The position numbers were made by a program, and so were the translations under genes. A DNA stretch of 64,000 bases from Vibrio sp. DW001. GTDB lineage: Bacteria; Pseudomonadota; Gammaproteobacteria; Enterobacterales; Vibrionaceae. Where the stretch lies: positions 930,001 through 994,000 of the forward strand of contig NZ_CP091975.1 in assembly GCF_029016285.1 (NCBI RefSeq). Reading direction: 5' to 3'. The notes under the pieces were generated by a model, which was not told the origin of the DNA, searched no databases, and worked only from the letters and a program-made list of their open reading frames with translations. Shown here piece after piece: positions 55,601 through 62,628 of this stretch; position 1 is the first letter of the stretch, and each line of letters begins with the position of its first letter.

Positions 55601-55900
55601 TTTTATACAGTGTGGAGATCATACTATACACCTGTTAATTGGCTAGACTATTGTAATCGCGTGAAAGGTGATACAACAAGAAACTTTGCTGAACCTACTT
55701 TGAGTCAACTGCGAAATAGTCCGCCGCCAAATTATTTGTTGCAAAAATATTTTGATAACTATCCTGCTCCAATTATGGCTTTGGATGATGTTGCGAATAA
55801 TAAGGTTTATTATTACCCAATGAACTCTTATACTCTGAGAACAACGAGTAGAAATACAAGTACCAAGATGACGCTTCTTTGTAAGTATTCTTATAAATAA
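52652..55900 (+). CDS. Repeat-rich surface lipoprotein with cadherin/Ig-like repeats
   Basis: About 1,082 residues. The N terminus is a lipoprotein signal (basic LSRAKW, hydrophobic core, FAVGC lipobox), then a Ser/Gly/Asp linker; Asn after the Cys favours the outer membrane. The middle part has beta-rich segments and a Cys-containing module (ADAICKSKGGLLPTSEQMAA). Four tandem repeats of about 101 residues follow (54395-55590), each with a TWTVGGSDATHVKINRSTG-like core and VVTMVARDYENPVD, resembling cadherin-like/putative-Ig calcium-binding modules (DADGNVG). The C terminus holds a second Cys module (NWLDYCNRVKGD, EPTLSQLRN). This is a likely adhesin or matrix protein; function unproven. The start is uncertain: ATG at 52622 and GTG at 52634 are in frame upstream. 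Confidence 0.75.
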   Translation: MLSRAKWLGSIFLIGFMTFAVGCNGGSDSGDDSSGSGGDPIITPASPQIYAEDIFVNIIQDNDVLIPIEQRAFRSDSKPVQLDDVKLVDSNNLYCNDVSFTNDEIHVSSRTSGVCVYEYSVSAVTPSSGLSATHSDSSRADETEANTKVSAHAYIVVQPKNVALRSSSPLPTISMVAGSADLVIDIEDKLGSSFPTGATVDIAVTVLGSGVASVDTTDKTITFSGGSTGVTRLIYSLTETDASVHLGVIDISISTPGANSNPVFTDFEFNGTISINLEQSELTGTIDIAPYISDPDNGQSPQIIDYRGFNISLTASASDPSSLTKFDFKVKLSGVYYVSVTISDHHGGYTTGLVEINAKNMFAPITVNNMMFLPPISFVEAQYSGFAYIGSYKETTATGPKDFEMALMTYDIADAICKSKGGLLPTSEQMAAFIEQEKTDKLWGASKKQWPIGKPYFTQSSGDNVGMVTFSSGPPAMSTETSVQNALGYVSCVDMTPLSLSIDNDRIYIDVTDTLTASFETSFGLKYPYEKPLTWSITSGTEYVTLEDINQVTGVSKGTSNVKTVNYTNDLSATKAIPVTGQPVLITDVMNGTVNENVKFTSTTPTANQLVTWSVTGNDATLVTINTSTGVVSMVARNYEQPQDKNADNVYSINVAATAISGSESASKPMMITVKNIVETSTIDLNNIKDESVNEGIAFTSEKPTTSGNIGKVTWTVGGSDATHVKINRSTGVVTMVARDYENPVDYKGDNTYYIKLIATDADGNVGGKFMTITVKDVKERSTITLDNIKDESVDEGMAFTSATPTASGNIGNVTWTVGGSDATHVKINRSTGVVTMVARDYENPVDYKGDNTYNIKLIATDADGNVGHKVMTITVKDVIERSTITLGNIKDESVDEGTAFISEIPTASGNIGNVTWTVSGNDANHVTINRSTGVVTMVARDYDNPVDDGKNNTYYIQLKATDADGNVGSKSMTITVQQLDDNFYTVWRSYYTPVNWLDYCNRVKGDTTRNFAEPTLSQLRNSPPPNYLLQKYFDNYPAPIMALDDVANNKVYYYPMNSYTLRTTSRNTSTKMTLLCKYSYK
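54698..55590 (+). repeat. Three 303-bp in-frame tandem repeats in the lipoprotein gene
   Basis: Units start at 54698, 55001 and 55304 (a more diverged unit precedes them). Positions 54788-54910 and 55091-55213 are identical over 123 bp. This points to recent duplication or gene conversion, and to possible copy-number variation. Confidence 0.92.
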
Positions 55901-55969
55901 AGTAGTGCGCTATCCTCTGATACCGTCATCATGACTCTTTGGATGAAGTGATTAATAAGTAAAAAAACG

Positions 55970-56003
55970 AAGCCTCTTTTCTTTTTGGAAAGGGGCTTTG
56001 TTG
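55970..56003. terminator. Terminator between lipoprotein gene and Lrp-type gene
   Basis: AAGCCTCTTTTC and GAAAGGGGCTT pair around TTTTTG and are followed by TGTTGTGTG. It lies between convergent genes. Confidence 0.75.
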
Positions 56004-56069
56004 TGTGTGGTGAGTTGTTTTTGCCTTTTAGTGTTATAGCGAGATAAAGGTGCTATTGTGATTACCGCG

Positions 56070-56525
56070 TTAAAGATATATTGGCAATGACTTTTTAGTC
56101 GTGACTTGTCTTACTGATAAATGAGTATGGATATCTTTTACGCTGATTATTTTATGTAACTTCCTTGTAAATGCCTCATAACCTGCCAAGTCTGGTGTGG
56201 CAACTTCTAACAGGTAGTCATATCCTCCAGAAACGATATGCCCATTGATAACCTCTTTCATGTCAGAAAGCACATATTCAAAATTTTTAATCGACTCTTC
56301 CTGGTGATTACTTAGGCTCACTTCAACAAAAAAAATCATCGCTATTCCTACTCGACCTTTGTTCAAATTCGCCTGATAATCCTCAATATAACCTTCATCC
56401 TCGAGGCGCTTTAAACGTCTTGCACAAGGAGAAGGTGATAGCCCAACTCGCTCAGACAGTTCAGCGGTAGAAAGGCGTCCCTCTTTTTGAAGTACTTCCA
56501 ACATATGACGATCTATTCTATCCAT
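56070..56525 (-). CDS. Lrp/AsnC-family transcriptional regulator
   Basis: 151 residues. N-terminal helix-turn-helix RLSTAELSERVGLSPSPCAR followed by RLKRLEDEGYIEDYQANL, and C-terminal RAM (AsnC) effector domain with VGIAMIFFVEVSLSN, INGHIVSGGYDYLLEVATPD and the SVRQVTTKK end. It is divergent from the EamA gene across 150 bp, the classic arrangement for an Lrp-type regulator controlling an amino-acid exporter. Ligand unknown, probably an amino acid. Confidence 0.92.
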   Translation of the reverse strand: MDRIDRHMLEVLQKEGRLSTAELSERVGLSPSPCARRLKRLEDEGYIEDYQANLNKGRVGIAMIFFVEVSLSNHQEESIKNFEYVLSDMKEVINGHIVSGGYDYLLEVATPDLAGYEAFTRKLHKIISVKDIHTHLSVRQVTTKKSLPIYL

Positions 56526-56675
56526 ACCTATTCCTTAGCGATTTAAAGCAATAATTTAATATAATGTAGTTGAAATAGCTAATAATGACCAATTTTCTCT
56601 GAATGATTGCCTAATAAATGCGCCAATATTGAAGGATAATCTTATGGCGAATTCGAGAAGGAAGGTTTTTGGTAA

Positions 56676-57590
56676 ATGGAAAAGGTTATTCAGTCAGAAA
56701 CGAGTAAATCGGGTCTCAACGATATATCACCATTAAGAAATGGGTATATAGTCATGACTATGGTCTTGCTGATTTGGTCAGGATTTTCACTTACCGTTCG
56801 TGCTATAGGCGCTTCACCTCTCAGTATCGCCGACGTCGCGTTGATAAGATTTGCTGTACCTTTAATACTTTTGGCGCCATTGGTTCCTTCTCATCTGAAC
56901 GCGATAAAAAAAATCCGTTTCTCAGGTATGCTGTTGGTTTTACTTGGAGGAGTACCATTTCTTTTTTTGGCTTCTTTAGGAGCAAAAACGACACCTGCCG
57001 CTTATGTTGGAACCGTATTGGCGGGTACTCCACCGTTTTTCGTTGCTCTGCTCTCTTACGTTTTTTATCGTCAAAAGATCTCAATGACGCAAGTCTTCTC
57101 ATTGTCTCTCATACTTGCGGGCATTGTAACAATGGTCTTAGACCGCACCGTTAATACGGCAAGTGAGATAACCGGAGGTATATTCTATTTGCTGAGCGCG
57201 GCAGTGATTTGGGCTGGATACACAATGGGGTTAAAGCGTGCGGGTCTGAACCCCATTACTGTAGCAATAATCCTTTCCTACTTATCATTTATCATTACGT
57301 TGGGATTAATCTATTTTGAGTTAGTCACGACCAACTTTGGTTCCTTTTCTTTTCAAGAAGCACTCCCATTTGTATTAGTTCAAGGACTGGGTGTTGGTAT
57401 TCTGGCGACGATTGGTTTCTCGTATGCTGTGAATCAATTGGGTTCTGACAAAGCTTCGATTATAGGTTCTATTTCTCCGGGATTAACCGCTTTACTTGCC
57501 GTTGCAATCTTTGATGAGCCGTTATCAATAGTTATTTTATGTGGGATAGCTCTCATAATAACTGGCGTCATCTTGTCCAATCTCTCTTAG
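56676..57590 (+). CDS. EamA/DMT-family transporter
   Basis: 304-residue inner-membrane protein with ten hydrophobic segments in two EamA repeats: LLIWSGFSLTVRAIGASPLS begins the first and WAGYTMGLKRAGLNPITV starts the second. GGVPFLFLASLGAKTTPAAY, LAGTPPFFVALLSYVF and the C-terminal PGLTALLAVAIFDEPLS are typical of drug/metabolite exporters. GGAAGG lies upstream of the ATG. Divergent from an Lrp-type gene, it is probably an amino-acid or metabolite exporter under its control. Substrate unknown. Confidence 0.9.
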   Translation: MEKVIQSETSKSGLNDISPLRNGYIVMTMVLLIWSGFSLTVRAIGASPLSIADVALIRFAVPLILLAPLVPSHLNAIKKIRFSGMLLVLLGGVPFLFLASLGAKTTPAAYVGTVLAGTPPFFVALLSYVFYRQKISMTQVFSLSLILAGIVTMVLDRTVNTASEITGGIFYLLSAAVIWAGYTMGLKRAGLNPITVAIILSYLSFIITLGLIYFELVTTNFGSFSFQEALPFVLVQGLGVGILATIGFSYAVNQLGSDKASIIGSISPGLTALLAVAIFDEPLSIVILCGIALIITGVILSNLS

Positions 57591-57679
57591 AGATATTCTT
57601 TAGGGAGAAATAAAAAGATGTTCAACAATTGGAACCGTTTGTTTATACGATACACGTAGCGATGTCTTTACATTGTGCC

Positions 57680-57708
57680 GCTAGGGCCTCAAATATCGAG
57701 GACCTAGC
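57680..57708. terminator. Hairpin between EamA gene and sulfatase remnant
   Basis: GCTAGG and CCTAGC enclose a second stem CTC/GAG. It lies between convergent genes; no strong T tract follows, so terminator function is uncertain. Confidence 0.45.
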
Positions 57709-57749
57709 TTTCGAGTGACTAAAATATTTCGGACAGCAATATCACATGG

Positions 57750-58795
57750 TTAATGATGAGTGTCGTAAAGCTTAGCGTCTACTTCTTGACCTTTTTCTGG
57801 GCGTGGGACAATCTCAAATTTTGTATCAGACTCGGTAAGTGACTTCATTAGTTTCTCCAACGAGGATGCATCACCGAGAACTTCTGCACTATTTTGGTCT
57901 AACACTTCTGTTAATGTTGCTTGCTTCAAGATGATTTTCGATACGTCACTCTTGTTGATAATCAAAGTTGTATCTGCATCCATCATTTCAGAAACCCTAA
58001 TGTTGTTCAGATTTCCGTTAGATATTTCGACATAAAACAGCTCATTTACATCAGGCAGGTGAATATTCATCGTAAACGGAGTCTGTTGCGCTTTTAGTGA
58101 ATCGACTTTAACCGCAAGGAAATCCAGAAAGTTCTCAATGGTCATATTCGTTAATACATCTGGAGACGCAGTTTTTGGAGCGCCAGGTTGTGTACCGATG
58201 CGAAGCTCTTGCGCTCCGGTAAGGTAAATGTTTCTCCAGCCGGCACCTTCAGATTGGTAGCCGAGCTGCTCATAAGTGTCCGCGAGCAGTTGACGTGCTT
58301 CTTTGTTTTTGGGTTCAGCGTGAACAACTTTGTTTAATGCTGTCGCGACAAATCGGTATTCACCTTCACTGAAATCGACACGCGCTTTATCTATCACGGC
58401 TTCGCTGCCTCCCATATATTCAACAAATTTTACTGACTCTTGCTCGACCTGAAGTGGGTTCAGGTTTGCAGGGTTCATATCAAAGTACCCTAAGTACATG
58501 TTATATACCGCACGAGCATTGTGAGAGTATGTGCCATGGTAACCATTTGTGTGCCACGTCTTTTGAATACTATCTGGCATTATCTTATAAATTTCATCAC
58601 CAATATCCTGTAGAACGACACCGTTATTGGCTAAGCGTAATGTTTGGTTGTGCGTGAAGCCGTATGCGTCACGCTGCATTTTTAGATAGTCAGAAATTTC
58701 CTCGCCACCCCAAATTGGTGCAGAGTGAGAGGCGAATAAAACATCGGTATCGGGTCCCCAGGTGATGAGCATTTCATTCATCTTTTTAGACCATT
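57750..58795 (-). pseudogene. Alkyl sulfatase remnant, 5'-truncated (YjcS/SdsA type)
   Basis: The reading frame matches the C-terminal half of class-III alkyl sulfatases: the end of the metallo-beta-lactamase domain (MNEMLITWGPDTDVLFASHS, PIWGGEEISDYLKMQRDAYG), the helical dimerisation domain (FVEYMGGSEAVI, EYRFVATALNKVVHAEPKN, ADTYEQLGYQSEGAGWRNIY) and the SCP2-like domain at the end. Complete enzymes have about 660 residues; here about 300 N-terminal residues, with the HXHXDH zinc ligands, are missing. Homology runs a few codons beyond the ATG at 58781 and stops at about 58795 where the LysR sequence begins. It cannot be an active sulfatase. Confidence 0.82.
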
Positions 58796-59636
58796 ACAAT
58801 CAATTACGTTAGCGGCGGAATCATTGAAAATGACTCAACCTGAGGTGAGTGGAGCGCTCAAGCGGCTCCAAACTAAATTAGGTGCGGATTTGTTTATTTG
58901 TAAGGGGCGCGGTATTGAGCCAACTAACCTTGCAATACAGTTGGCCAACCGAATTGAACCTGCAATGTTGGGGATTATGGGGGTCGTAAGTTCAATTCGT
59001 GAGTTTGATATTTCTCAGTGCTACACCTTTCACATCTTGGTCAATGAGGTCGCGTTGGCAAAGTTACAACCTCTTGTCGAGCAAGATACGTCATTAGAAA
59101 ATATATCAATAGAGTTTTCGATGGTGCCGAATGACGAAGAGTCTTTAATGCACAGCCTAAGTATGCAAAAAGCCGACCTTGCGGTTGATGTTAATTACCC
59201 CAACTTGAGCAGTTACAAAACTCAGCAAGTGCAAGCGGATGAATTAATCTTAATTGCTCGCAATGGTCATCCTCGTATACAAGGGGTGATCACACAAGAA
59301 CAATACTACGAAGAAAAGCACATTACCTTCCGTATGCGTCGCTCGAATCGCTATACAGCAGACTACTTTACCAAGCTCCCGATTCAAGATCGGAAAATCA
59401 GTGCAGAGTGCGACTCGCGACTGACCATGTGTGCGTTAGTGTCTAGCTCTGATTGTATTGGTAGTACTTCCCGCGAGCTAGCTATTCGGTATGCAGATAA
59501 ATTTGGCCTACAAGTTTTGCATCAACCTTTCGAAACCTTGGAGATGCATCAGTATATGACATGGCACAATAGGACTGATACGAATAACGCACATCAATGG
59601 TTAAGGCAAAAAGTAAGCGAATATATGGCAAGTTAA
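58794..59636 (+). pseudogene. LysR-family regulator remnant, 5'-truncated
   Basis: The frame encodes a LysR regulator that lacks its start. The HTH helix region is present (AAESLKMTQPEVSGALKRLQ, then TKLGADLFICKGRGIEPT), but only a few residues precede it, and the sequence upstream is the antisense of the sulfatase remnant. The effector domain is intact to the stop at 59636 (YTFHILVNEVALAKLQPLVE, ADLAVDVNYPN, ISAECDSRLTMCALVSSSD). A TTG at 58824 or ATG at 58830 could start a protein without a full DNA-binding helix. It probably once regulated the divergent sulfatase gene; one deletion removed both starts and the shared promoter. Confidence 0.78.
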
Positions 59637-59714
59637 GTGCCTCAATAAAAACAGAGGGATAAGAAAGGTAACTTTGAACTGGAATAACCAAGGAAGAACA
59701 ACTAAGGACAGGAA

Positions 59715-59762
59715 CAACTAAGGACACACATCTCATATTTCGAAATGTATGCCCTCGTTAGG
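59715..59762. repeat. GGACACACAC family palindrome, copy 6
   Basis: AACTAAGGACACACAT and ATGTATGCCCTCGTTAG are imperfect inverted arms around a 13-base centre; TTTTTT follows, so it may also stop transcription of the LysR remnant. Confidence 0.7.
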
Positions 59763-59904
59763 CTTTTTTAGTAGATTTACTCTTCGTTTTGGCTTCGTAT
59801 GCGCTATCATCCTCTTTCTTTGGTTCGCGCCATTTTTCTCATTTGTGATGGGTTTCTGCTGTATTGGGAGCTTTGTTTCCAAAAGATCCTAATACTGATT
59901 GGTG
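59758..59904 (-). pseudogene. Decayed short ORF remnant
   Basis: One minus-strand frame reads GSFGNKAPNTAETHHK, a stop, then EKWREPKKEDDSAYEAKT and a Lys-rich end before TAA at 59758. The composition looks like a coding tail broken by one in-frame stop and with no start codon. It is not assigned to a family and could be chance. Confidence 0.25.
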
Positions 59905-59937
59905 ACGATGACGCGTAGATTAATAAAGGTAGCGGTT

Positions 59938-61161
59938 ATGTGGTCTATTTCATCTGTAAAAGTAAATTCGAAACGCACAACATGTTATTACGTCTGTGAT
60001 GGTCTGCCATTGGGTGAGGTAAGGGGAAAAACAGGGGGCAGTTTTCGCTTGATGATCAATGGTCTGGGTTTTATCGACATTAATGATATAGGGCATCAAC
60101 CTCATGGTGAACATTACTGGGCTCTCGATTTGAATGGACAGCGTTATTGGTACGATGGTCAAGGAAATATTGAATTTGTGATTGAAAGCGATGGTTCATT
60201 TCTGGCAACTGGTCACGGGAATTGTATCTCAGGACAGCTACAAGCACTGCCTGCTGTGACTCCCGAAGTTGTGGCCTTATTTAATGAAATGATGGATAAA
60301 AAAATAGTGCCTTACCAGAACCCTCCATCAGGCACGACTAAATCAATTGAAGAATTAGAGGTGCTAGGTAAACAAAATTACCCAGGCGATCCCAATGGCT
60401 TTGATTTTGCCATGTGCTTATATGATTGGACCAGCCCAGATTTTATTCGCACAGATGCGTTTAACCAATTGGCGTATAGCGCAATAAAAGATCTCCCTTT
60501 AGATATCGCTACATTGGCAGAAACGATATGGGCGTGTGATTATCCTAGTTGCACAGCAAAAGACGCTGATTTTATGAATATGTTTTTGATGAAACCAGCA
60601 AAGTCCGAAGAAGATGTTCGTAAGCAACTTGAACCTGTCGCCACACAAGTTCAAAAATATGCCATTGCCGAGACCATACTTCATATTAATGCACTCCTTA
60701 AATTACCTAAAGTGTCATCAAAAGATTACCCACTTTTGTATCGAGGAGGTATGGCAATATCGGGTAATACCTTAAAAGACTTTGCACCTTCACTGCGTGA
60801 GTATCCGGGGAATGCAGGACCGACTACAGAACCACTTGTTTATCCATTTGAAGATGCCTTAGATAACATGTTGAAACCGGGCTCTATTATTACACTCAAA
60901 ACCCCATGGAGTTTTTCAAATGACTTGGATGGTGCGAAAGTTTGGCAACGAGGGGTGCTTGTTACCTGCAAGCCTCCAGAAGGATATGATGAGTGGCCAG
61001 GTGGAGCAGATATCACCGCTTTTTCGTTGAATCCCGATACATTTGAAGTGAATTTTCCACCGAATACACGGTTTAAAATTGAATCTTATGAGTGGATTAC
61101 TATTGAAGGTAAGCCCGTTTGTCATTTCACTATGCAAATGCTCGGTTATTATGGTGGGTAG
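59938..61161 (+). CDS. Candidate ADP-ribosyltransferase
   Basis: 407 residues from ATG at 59938, which has AAAGG eight bases upstream. I do not recognise the N-terminal 130 residues (DGLPLGEVRGKTGGSFRLMI, GEHYWALDLNGQRYWYDGQG). The C-terminal 150 residues carry the three-part signature of R-S-E ADP-ribosyltransferases in the right order and spacing: LLYRGG with Arg269, LKTPWSFSNDLDGAKVW with Ser325/Ser327 at the STS position, and AFSLNPDTFEVNFPPNTRFK with Glu370 followed by the PPxTRF loop common in this superfamily. Only one Glu is present, not ExE, as the residue two before is Thr. There is no signal peptide or membrane segment, so export by a specialised system would be needed if it is a toxin. 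No immunity or ADP-ribosylhydrolase gene is adjacent. The call is based on motifs alone. Confidence 0.6.
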   Translation: MWSISSVKVNSKRTTCYYVCDGLPLGEVRGKTGGSFRLMINGLGFIDINDIGHQPHGEHYWALDLNGQRYWYDGQGNIEFVIESDGSFLATGHGNCISGQLQALPAVTPEVVALFNEMMDKKIVPYQNPPSGTTKSIEELEVLGKQNYPGDPNGFDFAMCLYDWTSPDFIRTDAFNQLAYSAIKDLPLDIATLAETIWACDYPSCTAKDADFMNMFLMKPAKSEEDVRKQLEPVATQVQKYAIAETILHINALLKLPKVSSKDYPLLYRGGMAISGNTLKDFAPSLREYPGNAGPTTEPLVYPFEDALDNMLKPGSIITLKTPWSFSNDLDGAKVWQRGVLVTCKPPEGYDEWPGGADITAFSLNPDTFEVNFPPNTRFKIESYEWITIEGKPVCHFTMQMLGYYGG

Positions 61162-61275
61162 CGTTTTGAGGTGTGTGTCCTTGTGAGCTTTCTTGTGAGC
61201 TTTTTGTTTGTCATTTCACTATGAAGATGCTCAACTATTGTGCTGGGTAGCGTTTTGATATACGTGTCTTCGTCA
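61117..61275. repeat. Tandem duplication of the 3' end of the candidate ADP-ribosyltransferase gene
   Basis: GTTTGTCATTTCACTATG begins copies at 61117 and 61206. About 70 bp are similar, including the last 14 codons, the stop and the following GTGTGTGTCC repeat arm, which reads ACGTGTCTTC in the second copy. The second copy has no gene in front of it. Confidence 0.88.
61170..61183. repeat. GGACACACAC family repeat, copy 7
   Basis: GGTGTGTGTCCTTG, a single arm 9 bp after the stop codon, lying inside the duplicated segment. Confidence 0.5.
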
Positions 61276-61372
61276 TTTACGTGCCTCCATAAATGACACA
61301 ATCAAACCCCGTGCTGGTGCATCGCGACAACGCACCGTATAATCGCAGGTTCATCAAAGACAAGGTAATGAA

Positions 61373-61804
61373 ATGAATATTTGTGGTGTTGAAATTAGTG
61401 GTAATGACGCGATTGTAAGCCTGCTATCACTGTCCGATGGGGTATTTACGATTCCCGATTGCCGAGTGGCTAAGGTATCCATAGGCGATGCAAACGACAC
61501 TCAAAAAATGAAAGACTTTCAGTTTTCGTTCGCTAAATTGATGCAAGATTACAAGATTGATCGTGTGGTGATCCGCCAACGCCAAGCAAAAGGTAAATTC
61601 GCTGGTGGTGCGGTCGGTTTTAAATTGGAAGCGGCAATCCAATTGATCGAGGCACTTTCGGTCGATGTCATTGCGGCTAGCGAAATTAAAGAGCGTTTGA
61701 AACGAAACCCACTTGCGGTACCGTTTAAAGAAACCGGTTTAAAGCAATATCAAGAGCCCGCGTTTCTTGTTGCCTATGCATGCATAATGCATTCAAACGA
61801 GTGA
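61373..61804 (+). CDS. DUF3010 family protein
   Basis: 143-residue cytoplasmic protein matching the DUF3010 family known from Vibrio, Shewanella and relatives: ICGVEISGNDAIVSLLSLSD at the start, QKMKDFQFSFAKLMQDYKID, VVIRQRQAKGKFAGGAVGFK, and KERLKRNPLAVPFKETGLKQ. The fold may be RNase H-like by overall pattern (beta start with GVEISG, acidic residues), but no function is established. It appears to be a stable gene that flanks the accessory patch. It ends near copy 8 of the palindrome family. Confidence 0.85.
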   Translation: MNICGVEISGNDAIVSLLSLSDGVFTIPDCRVAKVSIGDANDTQKMKDFQFSFAKLMQDYKIDRVVIRQRQAKGKFAGGAVGFKLEAAIQLIEALSVDVIAASEIKERLKRNPLAVPFKETGLKQYQEPAFLVAYACIMHSNE

Positions 61805-61843
61805 TCGTTACTGCTGCCTGAAGTTAAAAAAAATTAACGTAAA

Positions 61844-61890
61844 CTAGCGAGGACACACACCTCTAATTTCAAGGCGTATGTCCTCGTTAG
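61844..61890. repeat. GGACACACAC family palindrome, copy 8
   Basis: CTAGCGAGGACACACACCT and AGGCGTATGTCCTCGTTAG are inverted arms around about nine bases, 40 bp after the DUF3010 stop. The best-preserved full copy in the window; it sits between convergent genes. Confidence 0.8.
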
Positions 61891-61917
61891 TGTTATAACA
61901 GTAACCACTATGCTTAG

Positions 61918-62301
61918 CTAACTCAGCCTACGATATGAAAACAATGCGACGCTAGCCCATACCATCGCTCGAAAAATAAGAGCAAGAACGGTGCGAAGTT
62001 CGTATTCTTCTCCATTCATAATGTGCAATCCCAATAGCCCCAAAATTAAAACAGTTAGAATGGCAATACTAACTGATATCCATACCGCCCAACGTTGACG
62101 AAACCCTACCCCTAAGCCTGCTATAACATAAGCAAATCCTGCCAAAAAATTAAACCAAACGACAAACGGAACATAGTGACCAGCTGCTTGGGCCTTCTCT
62201 TCAATAAATAAGACGGAACCACCAGAGATGACAGTAAGAACACCAAACGCAGTGGCAACAATCGCAACGCCAAAAATTCCTATCGTATGTTCAGATTTCA
62301 T
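61918..62301 (-). CDS. Small integral membrane protein
   Basis: 127 residues from ATG at 62301, preceded by GAGGA; a longer frame begins 14 codons upstream. There are four hydrophobic segments (about 8-30, 46-66, 72-95 and 104-123) and a short basic end. The pattern FNFLAGFAYVIAGLGVGFRQ then RWAVWISVSIAILTVLILGL is seen in uncharacterised four-helix membrane proteins. Not assigned. It is divergent from the CusR-type system, whose promoter region it shares, so co-regulation is possible. Confidence 0.7.
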   Translation of the reverse strand: MKSEHTIGIFGVAIVATAFGVLTVISGGSVLFIEEKAQAAGHYVPFVVWFNFLAGFAYVIAGLGVGFRQRWAVWISVSIAILTVLILGLLGLHIMNGEEYELRTVLALIFRAMVWASVALFSYRRLS

Positions 62302-62628
62302 AATGGCATCCTCTATGGGTTTATAATCAAGTGAATACTTCACGACTAGACAATTACCGAGCCTAAATGGTCTGGTAGAGGTGATGTCACACTGATACTT
62401 TTCAAGTATAAAGTACAGACTGAAACGATGTTGTGTGCTGGATAAGGGTTTATCAGAATGATCATATTCGCATTAAACCCTGTCCAGATATATTGACTCA
62501 GTTAAGTTGTAAAGTGGGCATTTTAATCAATCATTATGATAATCTTTAAGATGACAAATTTGTCATATTTGTTGCGAGTACGACGCATCAAGTGAGATAC
62601 TTTCATCAATTGCCTCGGGGTCAACTCA
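62302..62628. other. Divergent region upstream of the two-component system
   Basis: 327 bp. It contains an inverted repeat at 62438-62487 (CTGGATAAGGGTTTA with TAAACCCTGTCCAG, one mismatch and one bulge) and the 16-bp CusR-type box at 62551-62566. No gene was seen. Confidence 0.6.
62551..62566. promoter_or_regulatory. CusR/CopR box
   Basis: ATGACAAATTTGTCAT is a perfect palindrome and matches the E. coli CusR box (ATGACAA-N2-TTGTCAT). It lies 62 bp upstream of the response regulator, which is where an autoregulatory site would be. Confidence 0.7.

Larger units (their letters stand above)
59637..59937. other. Gap between LysR remnant and candidate ADP-ribosyltransferase
   Basis: 301 bp. It contains AACTAAGGACA in two close copies, one full GGACACACAC palindrome (59715-59762) and a decayed minus-strand ORF (59758-59904). 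No intact gene. Confidence 0.55.

Noticed and set aside
59638..61900. Insertion sequence carrying the candidate ADP-ribosyltransferase
   Set aside because: No transposase gene or matching ends were found here; the flanking palindromes are single hairpins of the dispersed family, not IS ends.
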